A DNA stretch of 17,993 bases from the NCBI GenBank assembly GCA_036493755.1, contig DASXPG010000087.1:1-17993 (forward strand), read 5' to 3'. The stretch is from DASXPG01 sp036493755 (lineage in GTDB: Bacteria > Gemmatimonadota > Gemmatimonadetes > Gemmatimonadales > JACORV01). The notes below the pieces were generated by a model. The model saw only the letters and a program-made list of their open reading frames with translations, did not search any database and was not told the origin of the DNA. Shown here piece by piece: positions 9,721-17,709 of this stretch. The first letter of the stretch is position 1, and each line of letters starts with the position of its first letter. The position numbers were made by a program, and so were the translations under genes.

Positions 9721-10274
9721 GCATCGATCGATTGATCTCGCTGGCGCGGCTTGCCGAGCAGTGCGCCGTATCGCTCGAAGCGCCGTTGGAGCAGTACGTG
9801 GCGCTGGCCCATAAAACCTTGCATGGCGGCGGCACCATCTACTTTGCCGGCAACGGCGGCAGCGCCGCGCATGCCCAGCACATGGCGACCGAATACGTGG
9901 TGCGCTACCAGCCGGTACACCGCCGCGCGGCCAGGGCCATCGCGCTCTCGACCGACTCGTCGCTGATCACGGCGGCAGCCAATGACCTCGGCTTCGAAGC
10001 GATTTTCGCCCGCCAGGTCGAGGCGCACGGGAGGGCGGGCGATCTGCTCGTCGTCATCACCACGTCGGGCCGTTCAGCGAACCTGCTTCGCGCGGTCGAG
10101 ATCGCGAAGTCCCGGGAAATGGCGACCGTCGGGCTGCTCGGCCGCGACGGCGGACCGCTGAAGGCCATGGTCGATGTCGCGATCGTCGTCCCCAGCGGAG
10201 ACGCCGCGCTGGTGCAGGAGATCCAGCTCGCGATCGATCACCACGTCTGCTCGATGGTCGAGCCTACGCTGTAG
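9717..10274 (+). CDS. gmhA: GmhA-type SIS-domain phosphoheptose isomerase
   Basis: A 185-residue SIS protein resembling sedoheptulose-7-phosphate isomerase, which makes heptose-7-phosphate for LPS core or S-layer glycans. Seen are the phospho-sugar loop FAGNGGSAAHAQHMATE (about 43-59) and TTSGRSANLL (115-124). E59 and H175 (with Q167) fall where the catalytic Glu and His of E. coli GmhA are expected. A longer open frame extends upstream to 9555 inside the phosphatase gene, but GTG 9717 in the GTGA overlap gives the family's normal length and N-terminus. The other heptose genes (hldE, gmhB) are not in this window, so another phosphosugar substrate is possible. Confidence 0.85.
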   Translation: MSIDRLISLARLAEQCAVSLEAPLEQYVALAHKTLHGGGTIYFAGNGGSAAHAQHMATEYVVRYQPVHRRAARAIALSTDSSLITAAANDLGFEAIFARQVEAHGRAGDLLVVITTSGRSANLLRAVEIAKSREMATVGLLGRDGGPLKAMVDVAIVVPSGDAALVQEIQLAIDHHVCSMVEPTL

Positions 10275-10952
10275 GTGATCTCCCTCTCGGGCCAGAAGGC
10301 TGTCGTCACCGGCCACACGAAGGGCATCGGCCAGGCCACGGCCGCGATGTTCAAGCGGGCCGGCGCCGAAGTGTTCGGGGTCTCGCGCACCACCCATGGC
10401 GATCTCTCGGACCCCTGCAAAGCCGAGGAGGCGGCGGCCGCCGCCGGTGCTTGCGATGCGCTGGTCCTCAATCACGGTGTCTGGCCGCCCGAAGATGTTC
10501 CGCTGGCGAAGATGGCGCCGTCGCAGTGGGCCTCGACCATCGCGCAGAACCTCGATTCCTATTTCTACGTCGCCCGGGCCTTCATTCCGCTCATTCGTCC
10601 CGGCGGCTCGATCGTCTTCGTCGCATCGACCGCGGCGCAGCGGGGCGAGGCTTTCCACGCCGACTACGCCGCGAGCAAGGGCGCGATCGTCTCATTGACC
10701 AAGAGTCTGGCGGTAGAGCTGGCTCCGGGAATCCGGGTGAATTGCGTCGCGCCGGGCTGGGTGGACACGCCGATGACGGCGTCGTCGCTCGCGGGCGAAG
10801 GACGCTCGCGCGTCGCGAAGACGATTCCCCTGGGACGCGTGCCGTCGGCCGACGACATCGCCGGACCGATCGTCTTTCTCTGCTCGGCGTTGGCGCGTCA
10901 CATCACGGGCGAGATTCTCAACGTGAACGGCGGGAGCGTGTTGTGTGGATGA
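10275..10952 (+). CDS. SDR family NAD(P)-dependent oxidoreductase
   Basis: Classical short-chain dehydrogenase/reductase of 225 residues. The cofactor motif is TGHTKGIG (12-19), the structural motif is NHGV (66-69; usually NNAG), and the catalytic set is N92, S118, Y131 and K135 (YAASK), followed by APGWVDTPM and a C-terminal GEILNVNGG. The GTG start directly follows the stop of the isomerase gene, and the end overlaps cca by 8 nt. The sequence resembles FabG-like and sugar or alcohol dehydrogenases; the substrate cannot be assigned. Its neighbours hint at a sugar or lipid substrate. Confidence 0.88.
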   Translation: MISLSGQKAVVTGHTKGIGQATAAMFKRAGAEVFGVSRTTHGDLSDPCKAEEAAAAAGACDALVLNHGVWPPEDVPLAKMAPSQWASTIAQNLDSYFYVARAFIPLIRPGGSIVFVASTAAQRGEAFHADYAASKGAIVSLTKSLAVELAPGIRVNCVAPGWVDTPMTASSLAGEGRSRVAKTIPLGRVPSADDIAGPIVFLCSALARHITGEILNVNGGSVLCG

Positions 10953-12180
10953 GCGCTTTCCGCTGACCGATGTCCCCAGATCAGTCCAGGAAATTGCCGA
11001 TCGGCTGATCGAGGCCGGCCACGAAGCATGGTTCGTGGGCGGGGCGGTGCGGGACGCGCTGATCCGCGCGCAGCTTGGCCGCGACGTCAGGCAAGGCGAC
11101 TTCGACATCGCGACATCGGCCCGCCCCGAAGCGGTCGTGGCGCTCTTCCGGCGGACCGTGCCGGTCGGCATCGAGCACGGCACCGTGGCGGTTGTCGACG
11201 ACGACAATCGCGCCCACGAGGTCACCACCTTCAGGCGCGATGTGAGAACCGACGGCCGTCATGCCGAGGTGGAGTTTGGCGTGTCGCTGGACGATGACCT
11301 TGCCCGCCGCGACTTCACCATCAACGCCATCGCTGTACATCCCCGGAGCGGTGAGATCCGCGATCCGTTCAAGGGGCGCGGCGATCTCGATGCCGGGTTG
11401 ATCCGGGCGGTCGGAGATCCGGTGGCGCGGTTTCGCGAGGACCGGCTTCGGGTGTTGCGCGGCCTGCGGTTCTCGGCGGTCTACGGCTTCACCATCGAGC
11501 CGCGAACGCTCGAGGCGCTGCGGGCGGCCACGACGGAGCTGGAGCACTTGTCGCGCGAGCGGGTGCGCGACGAATGGGTCAAGATGCTGTCGAGGAGCGT
11601 GCCGTCTACCGCGATTCGCTTGTGGCGGGATGCGGGAGCGCTGGCATCGGTCTGGCCCGAGCTGGCCGGGCTGAACGATGCCTCGATCGACGCTCTCGAT
11701 GAGGTCGAGCCGCGCGATCCGATTCTCGTTACGGCCATCGCGCTGAGCGGCACCGAGGCGGGCTCGCAGGGGGCATTCCGCATCGCCGTGCGGATGAAAC
11801 TCTCTGTCGCCGAGCGCAATCGAATGTCGGATGTGATCTTTGCGGCGAGCCGTCCGGCGCCGGACCCTGAGGATGCACGCACGGTCCGCCACTGGCTGGA
11901 ACAGAATCGCGGCGATCCCGGCGACGTCGTGGCCGGCGCGCCCGTGGGCGCGGCTCAAAGGGTGCGGCTCAGGAAGGCGGTTGATGCGGTGCTCGCTTCG
12001 GGGGCGCCGCTTTCGGTGAAGCAGCTCGCCGTCGACGGCAACGATCTTCAGCAGGCGGGATTTCCGTCCGGTCCGAGGATCGGCCAGATCCTCCGGGCGC
12101 TGCTCCTTGCCGTGCTGGATGACCCCGCGCTCAACACCCGCGATTCTCTCCTCGCGCTGGCCGGCAAGATCCCCGCGTGA
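10945..12180 (+). CDS. cca: CCA tRNA nucleotidyltransferase (PolyA polymerase family)
   Basis: Class II nucleotidyltransferase that builds or repairs the CCA end of tRNA. The 411 residues start with the head domain: FVGGAVRDAL (30-39), then the metal-binding pair D52-F-D54 in GDFDIAT. Next come HGTVAVV, EVTTFRRD, the basic RRDFTINAIA motif, and RFREDRLRVLRGLRFSA of the neck. The C-terminal half is helical and shows no HD phosphohydrolase motif. Some lineages split the work into CC-adding and A-adding enzymes or a poly(A) polymerase, which cannot be told apart by eye. The GTG start overlaps the SDR gene by 8 nt. Confidence 0.93.
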   Translation: MDERFPLTDVPRSVQEIADRLIEAGHEAWFVGGAVRDALIRAQLGRDVRQGDFDIATSARPEAVVALFRRTVPVGIEHGTVAVVDDDNRAHEVTTFRRDVRTDGRHAEVEFGVSLDDDLARRDFTINAIAVHPRSGEIRDPFKGRGDLDAGLIRAVGDPVARFREDRLRVLRGLRFSAVYGFTIEPRTLEALRAATTELEHLSRERVRDEWVKMLSRSVPSTAIRLWRDAGALASVWPELAGLNDASIDALDEVEPRDPILVTAIALSGTEAGSQGAFRIAVRMKLSVAERNRMSDVIFAASRPAPDPEDARTVRHWLEQNRGDPGDVVAGAPVGAAQRVRLRKAVDAVLASGAPLSVKQLAVDGNDLQQAGFPSGPRIGQILRALLLAVLDDPALNTRDSLLALAGKIPA

Positions 12181-12217
12181 AGGCTGCGTTCTTCGCGCCG
12201 GCCGGAGGAATCGCCAC

Positions 12218-12937
12218 GTGAATGCCGCGCTCTTCGCGCTGGCGGCCGCCGGGGCCGCGCTGCTCGGAGCCGTTGCCGTCACGCGACATGCACGCCGCGG
12301 GCTGGCTTTCATCGAGCTCTGTCTCTGCTTCTCGGCGGGATTCATGATCGCGCTCGCCGTCGTCGAGGCGATCCCCGAAGCCCTGGCTCTGGACGCGCGC
12401 ACCGCCGCGCCCATCGTGCTGCTCGGCTACGTGCTCGTTCACCTCACCCAGCACACCCTTGCGCCGCATTTCCACTTCGGCGAAGAAACCCACGCCGTCT
12501 CGGCCGCGACGAGACGATCCGCCATCATCGGCCTGGCGCTGCACACCTTTTTCGATGGCGTGGCGATCGCATCGGGCTTCCTGGTGACGCCGGCGCTGGG
12601 GATGCTGTTCTTCGTCGCCATCGCGCTGCACAAGATTCCCGAGGGGGTCGCGGTCGCCAGCCTGGTGCTCGCGTCCGGAGGCACGGCGCGCGCCAGTTAC
12701 CGCGCCGCGGGGCTGATGGGAATCGCGACGGTGCTGGGAGCGTTGCTCACGGGCAGCATCGGGGTATTGAGCCGGCATGGACTCGCTCTTTCGGCCGGCG
12801 TGATGGTGTACGTGGGCGCGTCGAACCTGGTGCCGGAATTCCAGCAACGGCGTGGCTGGAAGGTGCCGCTGGCCTTCGTCGGCGGATCGGCGTGCTTCCT
12901 CGCAGCACGCGCGGCGCTGGAGCGGGTGGGAGGCTGA
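12218..12937 (+). CDS. ZIP family divalent metal transporter
   Basis: Inner-membrane carrier of 239 residues with about seven to eight hydrophobic spans. The ZIP metal-site helices are clear: ALHTFFDGVAIASGF (H109, D113) and IALHKIPEGVAVASL (H138, E142). A His-rich segment, HLTQHTLAPHFHFGEETH (75-92), lies in the loop before them and may bind metal. Zn2+ or Fe2+/Mn2+ uptake is likely; direction and ion are not shown by the sequence. GTG 12218 is chosen because GGAGGA (12204-12209) lies 8 nt upstream and the protein then begins with its first membrane helix. The gap after cca is 37 nt. The stop shares one base with the rarA ATG. Confidence 0.9.
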   Translation: MNAALFALAAAGAALLGAVAVTRHARRGLAFIELCLCFSAGFMIALAVVEAIPEALALDARTAAPIVLLGYVLVHLTQHTLAPHFHFGEETHAVSAATRRSAIIGLALHTFFDGVAIASGFLVTPALGMLFFVAIALHKIPEGVAVASLVLASGGTARASYRAAGLMGIATVLGALLTGSIGVLSRHGLALSAGVMVYVGASNLVPEFQQRRGWKVPLAFVGGSACFLAARAALERVGG

Positions 12938-14391
12938 TGGCGCGCCAGAACGATCTTTTCCGGCCACCGGCCGGCGTGCAGCCGCTCGCGGCGCGGATGC
13001 GCCCGCGCACCCTGGAGGAGTTTGCCGGCCAGGAGCAGCTGCTCGGCCCGGGGAAAGCACTCGGCGAGCTGATCCGGCGCGGCGAGGTCGGTTCGATGAT
13101 TTTCTGGGGACCACCCGGCAGCGGCAAGACGACCCTCGCGCACCTCATCGCCCAATACACCGATCGCGAGTTCGTCTCCTTCAGCGCCGTTACCGAGGGA
13201 GTGCCGCGGGTCCGCGAGATCATCAAGGAGGCGGAAGAGCGGCTGACGCTGAATGCGCGCCGCACCATTCTTTTCGCCGACGAGATCCACCGCTTCAACA
13301 AGGCCCAGCAGGATGCCTTCCTGCCGCACGTCGAGCGCGGGACCATCGCCCTCATCGGCGCGACCACCGAGAATCCCTCCTTCGAGATCACCGGCGCGCT
13401 CCTGTCGCGGTGCCGGGTGTTCGTCCTGGAGCCGCTGGCTCCCGAGTCCCTGGCGGTCCTGGTGCGTCGGGCACTCGCCGACAATGAGCGCGGTCTTGGT
13501 AAGGCGGGACTTACCATCGACGACGACGCGCTGGCGCTGCTGGTGCGGGAAGCGGACGGCGACGCTCGGCGGGCGCTTTCGGCGCTTGAGGCCGCGTCAG
13601 AGTATTTGTCGCGCGATCCGCGGGGGACTCCGCCTCACGCGACGACCCGCGCGGTCGCTCGCGAGCCAGGGGCTCGCGAAGACGCGCGACCACACGGGCC
13701 CCCGTCACTCTCGGCGGAGTCCCCCGCGAATCGCGCGATAACGGCCGCCGTAATTGCCGATGCCCTTCAGAAGCGCTTTGCTCGTTACGACAAGGGCGGG
13801 GAAGAGCACTACAACCTGATCAGCGCACTGCACAAGGCGATGCGCGGGTCTGATCCTGACGGCTCGCTCTACTGGCTGGCGCGCATGATCGATGGCGGGG
13901 AAGATCCGCTCTACATTGCCCGGCGCGTGGTCCGGGCGGCCGCGGAAGATGTCGGGCTCGCTGATCCGCGGGCGCTCGAGGTCGCGCTGGCCGCGAAAGA
14001 GACGCTGCACTTTCTCGGGCAGCCCGAAGGTGAGCTAGCGCTTGCCGAGGCGGTCGTGTACATCGCGACAGCGCCCAAGTCCAACCGGATCTATGAGGCC
14101 TGGGGCGCGGCCCTCGAAGCGGCGCGACAGAATCCCGCCGAGGGAGTGCCGCTTCACATTCGCAACGCGCCGACACCGCTGATGAAAGAGCTGGGATACG
14201 GCGAGGATTACCGGTACGCCCACGCTGTCCCCGAGGCATACATCCCGCAGGAGTACCTCCCCGAGAAGTTGCGCGGAACGAAATTCTACCAGCCCGGACC
14301 TTTCGGGTTCGAGAAGGCGGTGGCGCGGCGGATGGCGTTCTGGGAACAACTCAAAAGGGGAGAAAAGGGAGAAATGGGAGAGGATACTTGA
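12937..14391 (+). CDS. rarA: replication-associated recombination protein RarA (MgsA), with palindromic insertion
   Basis: AAA+ clamp-loader-like ATPase (RarA/MgsA, WRNIP1 family) acting at stalled forks. The 484 residues show Walker A GPPGSGKT (58-65), Walker B ILFADEIH (111-118), sensor-1 GATTENPSFE (141-150), sensor-2 GDARRAL (208-213), then the tetramerisation part with RYDKGGEEHYNLISALHKAMRGSDPDGSLYWLAR split only by short changes, SEDVG-like AEDVGLADPRALEVA, and IRNAPTPLMKELGYG. Residues 225-267 have no family counterpart and come from a palindromic DNA insertion. The C-terminus (KRGEKGEMGEDT) derives from a purine repeat. The ATG overlaps the transporter stop; the stop overlaps the hflX TTG. 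The frame is intact, so the protein is probably functional with an enlarged loop. Confidence 0.95.
   Translation: MARQNDLFRPPAGVQPLAARMRPRTLEEFAGQEQLLGPGKALGELIRRGEVGSMIFWGPPGSGKTTLAHLIAQYTDREFVSFSAVTEGVPRVREIIKEAEERLTLNARRTILFADEIHRFNKAQQDAFLPHVERGTIALIGATTENPSFEITGALLSRCRVFVLEPLAPESLAVLVRRALADNERGLGKAGLTIDDDALALLVREADGDARRALSALEAASEYLSRDPRGTPPHATTRAVAREPGAREDARPHGPPSLSAESPANRAITAAVIADALQKRFARYDKGGEEHYNLISALHKAMRGSDPDGSLYWLARMIDGGEDPLYIARRVVRAAAEDVGLADPRALEVALAAKETLHFLGQPEGELALAEAVVYIATAPKSNRIYEAWGAALEAARQNPAEGVPLHIRNAPTPLMKELGYGEDYRYAHAVPEAYIPQEYLPEKLRGTKFYQPGPFGFEKAVARRMAFWEQLKRGEKGEMGEDT
13609..13738 (+). repeat. 130-bp palindromic element inserted in frame in rarA
   Basis: Outer arms 13609-13634 and 13713-13738 are inverted complements over 26 bases with one mismatch (base 13618). 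Inside, 13647-13658 pairs imperfectly with a matching stretch around 13686-13698, and a 9-bp apical stem (13659-13667 with 13671-13679) closes on a 3-nt loop AGG. The whole region would form a long imperfect hairpin in DNA or mRNA. It encodes 43 residues rich in Arg, Ala, Pro and Gly that are unlike RarA homologues, placed in the linker between the ATPase lid and the following helix. It looks like a small non-autonomous palindromic repeat of MITE/REP type. No second copy was seen in this window. Confidence 0.85.
14354..14384 (+). repeat. purine-rich tract at rarA 3' end (copy of ftsK tract)
   Basis: The 20 bases at 14354-14373 are identical to 957-976 in ftsK; the tract then continues as GAAATGGGAGAGG. 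It encodes the Lys/Gly/Glu tail of RarA (KRGEKGEMGED), and its last part (GGGAGAGG, about 14376-14383) is also the likely ribosome-binding site for the hflX TTG start at 14388. Confidence 0.75.
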
Positions 14392-15560
14392 GTCCCAAAC
14401 GGATGATCGATGTGGCGCCGCCGATCGAGCAGGCGCTGCTGATTGGCGCGCCGCGCAAGCGCACGCGCGAGGTCAAGGTGATCGGCGAGCACCTGGACGA
14501 GCTGGCGCGCCTGGTGGACACGGCGGGAGCGGGGGTGGCCGGCCGGGTCGTGCAGGCCGTGGAGAAGCCGACCAACGATTTCTACATCGGGCGGGGCAAG
14601 GTGGCCGAGGTTGCGGCACTCGTGGCCGAGACCGGCGCGACGATGGTGATTTTCGACGACGAGCTGTCGCCGGCCCAGGGAAAGAACCTCGAGGAGGAGC
14701 TGAAGGTCCGCATCATGGACCGGTCCGAGGTCATTCTCGACATCTTCGCCCTCAGGGCCAGGAGTGCCGAGGCGCGGATGCAGGTGGAGCTTGCCCAGCT
14801 CGAGTACCTGCTGCCTCGGCTGGCGAGAATGTGGACGCACCTCTCTCGAATTCGCGGCGGCATCGGCCTCCGGGGACCAGGCGAAACCCAGATAGAAACA
14901 GATCGCCGGATGATTCGTCAAAAGATCGGCGCCCTGAGAAAGAAGCTCGCCGAGGTGGCGGCTCATCGAGAACGGGCACGTAGCCGTACCAAAGAGAGGG
15001 GCGTGAGGAGTGCCGCCCTGGTCGGCTATACCAATGCGGGCAAATCCAGCCTGCTGCGCGCGCTCACCAAGGCGGATGCGCACGTCGAAGACCGGCTCTT
15101 TGCCACCCTCGACACCCAGAGTCGCGAGGTGGTTTTCCCTGACGATTCTGCCTGGCAGCCGGGTGTTGCCGAGGCTTTCGGCTCGGGGCGGCCACCCAAG
15201 ATGCGCTTTACCGATACCGTGGGATTCATCCGGAAGCTGCCCCACGGCCTGGTCGCGAGTTTTCGGGCTACGCTCGAAGAAGCCCTCGATGCCGATGTCC
15301 TGGTACATGTTGTGGACGTTTCACATCCGGACTGGGAAGAGCAGGCCAATGTGGTCTTCCAGGCACTGGCGGAGGCCGGCTTGGACGAGGGCAAGCGCAT
15401 CGTGGTCCTGCTGAATAAGGCAGATCGGCTGGATGCCGCGGACCGCGAGGACCGCCCGAGGCTGGCCCGAGAGCACGGCTGGGACGCGCATCTTGTCAGC
15501 GCCACCACTGGGGAAGGTCTCGAAGCGGCTAAAAAGGCGCTACGCGCGCCAACTATTTAG
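14388..15560 (+). CDS. hflX: ribosome-associated GTPase HflX
   Basis: GTPase that binds the 50S subunit and splits stalled ribosomes. The protein has 390 residues. The N-terminal HflX domain has DFYIGRGKVAEV and the EVILDIFALRARSAEARMQVELAQLEYLLPR helix region, followed by the diagnostic GGIGLRGPGETQIETDRR loop. The G domain has G1 GYTNAGKSS (213-221), G3 DTVGFI (276-281) and G4 NKAD (343-346). The segment before G3 is lengthened (PDDSAWQPGVAEAFGSG), a place where HflX proteins vary. The C-terminus is short (KKALRAPTI). The TTG start sits in a TTGA overlap with rarA after a purine-rich ribosome-binding site. It is probably the last gene of this unit, since a 247-bp gap follows. Confidence 0.95.
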   Translation: MSPKRMIDVAPPIEQALLIGAPRKRTREVKVIGEHLDELARLVDTAGAGVAGRVVQAVEKPTNDFYIGRGKVAEVAALVAETGATMVIFDDELSPAQGKNLEEELKVRIMDRSEVILDIFALRARSAEARMQVELAQLEYLLPRLARMWTHLSRIRGGIGLRGPGETQIETDRRMIRQKIGALRKKLAEVAAHRERARSRTKERGVRSAALVGYTNAGKSSLLRALTKADAHVEDRLFATLDTQSREVVFPDDSAWQPGVAEAFGSGRPPKMRFTDTVGFIRKLPHGLVASFRATLEEALDADVLVHVVDVSHPDWEEQANVVFQALAEAGLDEGKRIVVLLNKADRLDAADREDRPRLAREHGWDAHLVSATTGEGLEAAKKALRAPTI

Positions 15561-15576
15561 GAAGCAAAAAAGATCC

Positions 15577-15683
15577 GGTTACCGCCTAAGGGCTTACCCT
15601 TGTGGTGATGGCGCCACAACAGGGTTTTACCCTGTAAGCAATGACAGGGTATCGCCACTTCGGACAAGGCGTTATCGTGGCGA
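15577..15683 (+). promoter_or_regulatory. cluster of inverted repeats upstream of the dehydratase gene
   Basis: Several stems can be drawn: 15592-15596 with 15635-15639 enclosing an 8-bp hairpin (15600-15607 with 15612-15619, loop ATGG) and a 6-bp hairpin (CAGGGT 15620-15625 with ACCCTG 15629-15634); then a separate 7-bp stem TCGCCAC (15652-15658) with GTGGCGA (15677-15683). CAGGGT occurs again at 15645-15650, so ACCCTG has two possible partners. GGTTACCGCC (15577-15586) and GGTATCGCC (15648-15656), with the inverted GGCGTTATC (15668-15676), also look like operator half-sites. It could be an RNA leader or terminator-like switch after hflX, or a protein-binding region. No known riboswitch class was recognised. 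Confidence 0.4.
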
Positions 15684-15757
15684 GACTGAGAGTCGTTGAG
15701 TGACGAGAATCACCATGACTGGCGCTGGTTTCGGATTGGTGGCGCGACTACTTTTCC

Positions 15758-15786
15758 GTGTCACCCGTCAGACAAAATTGCATAAT
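15758..15786 (+). promoter_or_regulatory. candidate sigma70-type promoter for the dehydratase gene
   Basis: GTGTCA (15758-15763, 4 of 6 to TTGACA) and CATAAT (15781-15786, 5 of 6 to TATAAT) are separated by exactly 17 bp in a locally AT-rich stretch. Transcription would begin near 15793, about 15 nt before the ATG at 15808. If this is the promoter, the inverted repeats further upstream are operators rather than leader RNA. Confidence 0.45.
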
Positions 15787-15807
15787 TCCTGAGGGCCGTC
15801 TCTGGTT

Positions 15808-17709
15808 ATGGTACCGCGCGTAGTGCGACTGCTCGAGTGGCTTTATGCCACCGCGTACACCTTCCGGCGAATCGTTTCGCTGTCGCTCTATGCAGGCATC
15901 GTCGTCGTCGCCTATCTCGCCGCGTATCTCCTGCGCTTCGACTTCGCCTTCCCCGCCGGCTATTTCAGAACGTTCATCGAGACGCTGGTACTGCTGCTGG
16001 GTGTGCGCGTCATCTGCAGCATGATCTTTGGTCTGAGCACCGGGCGCTGGCGGTTCATCAGCACCCGTGACGTCCAGCAGCTCGTTGCGAATTCGCTGGT
16101 CGGCAGCGTCGTTTTCCTGGCGCTGGCCACACTCATTCCATTCGTCCCTCCGGTGCCGCTGCCGGTGGTCTTCATGGAATGGGTGCTGACCACCTTCCTG
16201 ACGGCCGGACTCTGGATCTCCTATCGCCGTGCCTACGAAACCCTGCGTCATCACCGCGCCGGCTTCAACGGGAGCGCGCGCCGGGTGCTGATCGTCGGGG
16301 CGGGTGAAGCCGGCAACCTGCTGGCGCGCGAGATGGTGCGCATGCCGACGGGGATGCGGCCGGTGGGATTCGTCGACGACGATCCGACCCGCCTGGGAAT
16401 CCGGCTGCATGGCCTCCCGGTCTTCGGGCCGGTGGCGCAGCTCCCCGAGATCACCGCGTCGGAAGGAATCGAAGAGATCATCATCGCGGTGCCATCGGGA
16501 TCTCCGGCGGAGCTGCGGCGCATCGTCCACCAGTGCGAGGAAGCACAGCGCCCCTTCAAGGTGCTCCCGGGCATCGCCGAAGTGCTGGCCGGCAACATCC
16601 AGCTCGAGCAGCTGCGCGACGTTCGAATCGAAGATCTGCTCGGCCGTGAACCGATCCAGCTGACGCTCCCCGAATTGGCCGCGGAGCTGGCGGGAAGCTC
16701 GGTGCTGATCACCGGTGCCGCGGGCTCGATCGGCTCGGAGCTGGCGCGCCAGGTCGCGTTGCATGGTCCGGCAACGCTGGTGCTCTTCGACCAGGCCGAG
16801 ACCGAGCTCTTCTATCTGGACATGGAGCTGCGCGAGCGGCATCACGGACTGCGCATCATTCCGGTGGTGGGCGATGTGGTCGATGGCGCAGCGGTGGAGC
16901 GGGCTTTCCGCGAATACCGGCCCGACCGGATTTTCCACGCCGCCGCGTACAAGCATGTACCGATGATGGAGTCGAACCCGCGCGAGGCGGTGCGCAACAA
17001 TGTGATCGGCACCTGGCGCGTGGCCGAGGCCGCGGGCCGGCACGGGGCGGAGAAGTTCGTCCTGGTGAGCACCGACAAGGCGGTACGTCCGGTCTCGGTG
17101 ATGGGCGCCAGCAAGCGGCTCGCCGAGCTGGTGGTGCTCGAGCTCCAGGCCGACTACCGCGACACGACCTTCGCCGCGGTCCGTTTCGGCAACGTCCTGG
17201 GCAGCGCCGGCAGCGTGATTCCGATCTTCCGCAAGCAGATCGCTGACGGCCGCCCGCTGACGGTGACGCATCCCGACGCGACGCGTTACTTCATGACCAT
17301 TCCCGAAGCGGTGCAGCTGATTCTCCAGACTTCGCTGCTTCCCGAGGTCCGCGGGAGCATTGCCATGCTGGAGATGGGCGAGCCGGTCCGCATCGATGAT
17401 CTCGCCAAGAACCTGCTGGAGCTTTCGGGCGTGCGCCGCGTGAGCGGCAAACACATCGTGTACACCGGACTGCGGCCGGGCGAGCGGCTCCACGAGGAGC
17501 TGACCGCGCCGGACGAGCAGGCCGTGGCGACCGGCAATGCCAAAGTGCGGATCGTCCGGAGCCGGAATGGATGCGGCAAGCCGGTCACCGCGGCGCTGGA
17601 AGAATGGGAGCGCCAGCTCGACGACGGCCAGCATCTCGCCGTCCTCGAAGCGATGGCGGAGTTCTGCGGTGGAGTGGAGCTCAATCCTTCCGAGCGGCTG
17701 GTCGGCTAG
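15808..17709 (+). CDS. membrane-bound nucleotide-sugar 4,6-dehydratase (FlaA1/CapD/WbpM family)
   Basis: This long type of the family is 633 residues. The N-terminal third has four hydrophobic spans (roughly residues 25-50, 55-75, 92-118, 120-135) that anchor it in the inner membrane. A first Rossmann-like domain follows (VLIVGAGEAGN, about 160-170). The catalytic SDR domain then starts with LITGAAGSIGSE (NAD-binding loop, 303-309) and includes HAAAYKHVPMME, LVSTDKAVRPVSVMGASKR (T422, M432, K436, the SMK-type triad in place of SYK) and RFGNVLGSAGSVIPIF. Family enzymes turn UDP-GlcNAc into a 4-keto-6-deoxy sugar for O-antigen, capsule or glycoprotein glycans. The start is ATG 15808 with GAGGG at 15791-15795. 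It probably opens a polysaccharide locus; no downstream partner is visible. Confidence 0.93.
   Translation: MVPRVVRLLEWLYATAYTFRRIVSLSLYAGIVVVAYLAAYLLRFDFAFPAGYFRTFIETLVLLLGVRVICSMIFGLSTGRWRFISTRDVQQLVANSLVGSVVFLALATLIPFVPPVPLPVVFMEWVLTTFLTAGLWISYRRAYETLRHHRAGFNGSARRVLIVGAGEAGNLLAREMVRMPTGMRPVGFVDDDPTRLGIRLHGLPVFGPVAQLPEITASEGIEEIIIAVPSGSPAELRRIVHQCEEAQRPFKVLPGIAEVLAGNIQLEQLRDVRIEDLLGREPIQLTLPELAAELAGSSVLITGAAGSIGSELARQVALHGPATLVLFDQAETELFYLDMELRERHHGLRIIPVVGDVVDGAAVERAFREYRPDRIFHAAAYKHVPMMESNPREAVRNNVIGTWRVAEAAGRHGAEKFVLVSTDKAVRPVSVMGASKRLAELVVLELQADYRDTTFAAVRFGNVLGSAGSVIPIFRKQIADGRPLTVTHPDATRYFMTIPEAVQLILQTSLLPEVRGSIAMLEMGEPVRIDDLAKNLLELSGVRRVSGKHIVYTGLRPGERLHEELTAPDEQAVATGNAKVRIVRSRNGCGKPVTAALEEWERQLDDGQHLAVLEAMAEFCGGVELNPSERLVG

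Noticed and set aside
10981..12414. Minus-strand open frame opposite cca and the ZIP gene
   Set aside because: Spans two well-supported + strand genes and their junction and has no family motif.
15577..15660. tRNA or known riboswitch (c-di-GMP class I, cobalamin) before the dehydratase gene
   Set aside because: Stems are present, but no cloverleaf, T-loop or anticodon arm is seen, and the conserved loop sequences of those riboswitches are absent.
15739..15755. Sigma54-type -24/-12 promoter before the dehydratase gene
   Set aside because: TGGCGCG is present but the required GC at the -12 position is missing.
15748..17634. Long minus-strand open frame (628 codons) opposite the dehydratase gene
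   Set aside because: Complement of a clear FlaA1/CapD-type gene; translation is His/Arg/Asp-rich low-complexity sequence typical of an antisense shadow.
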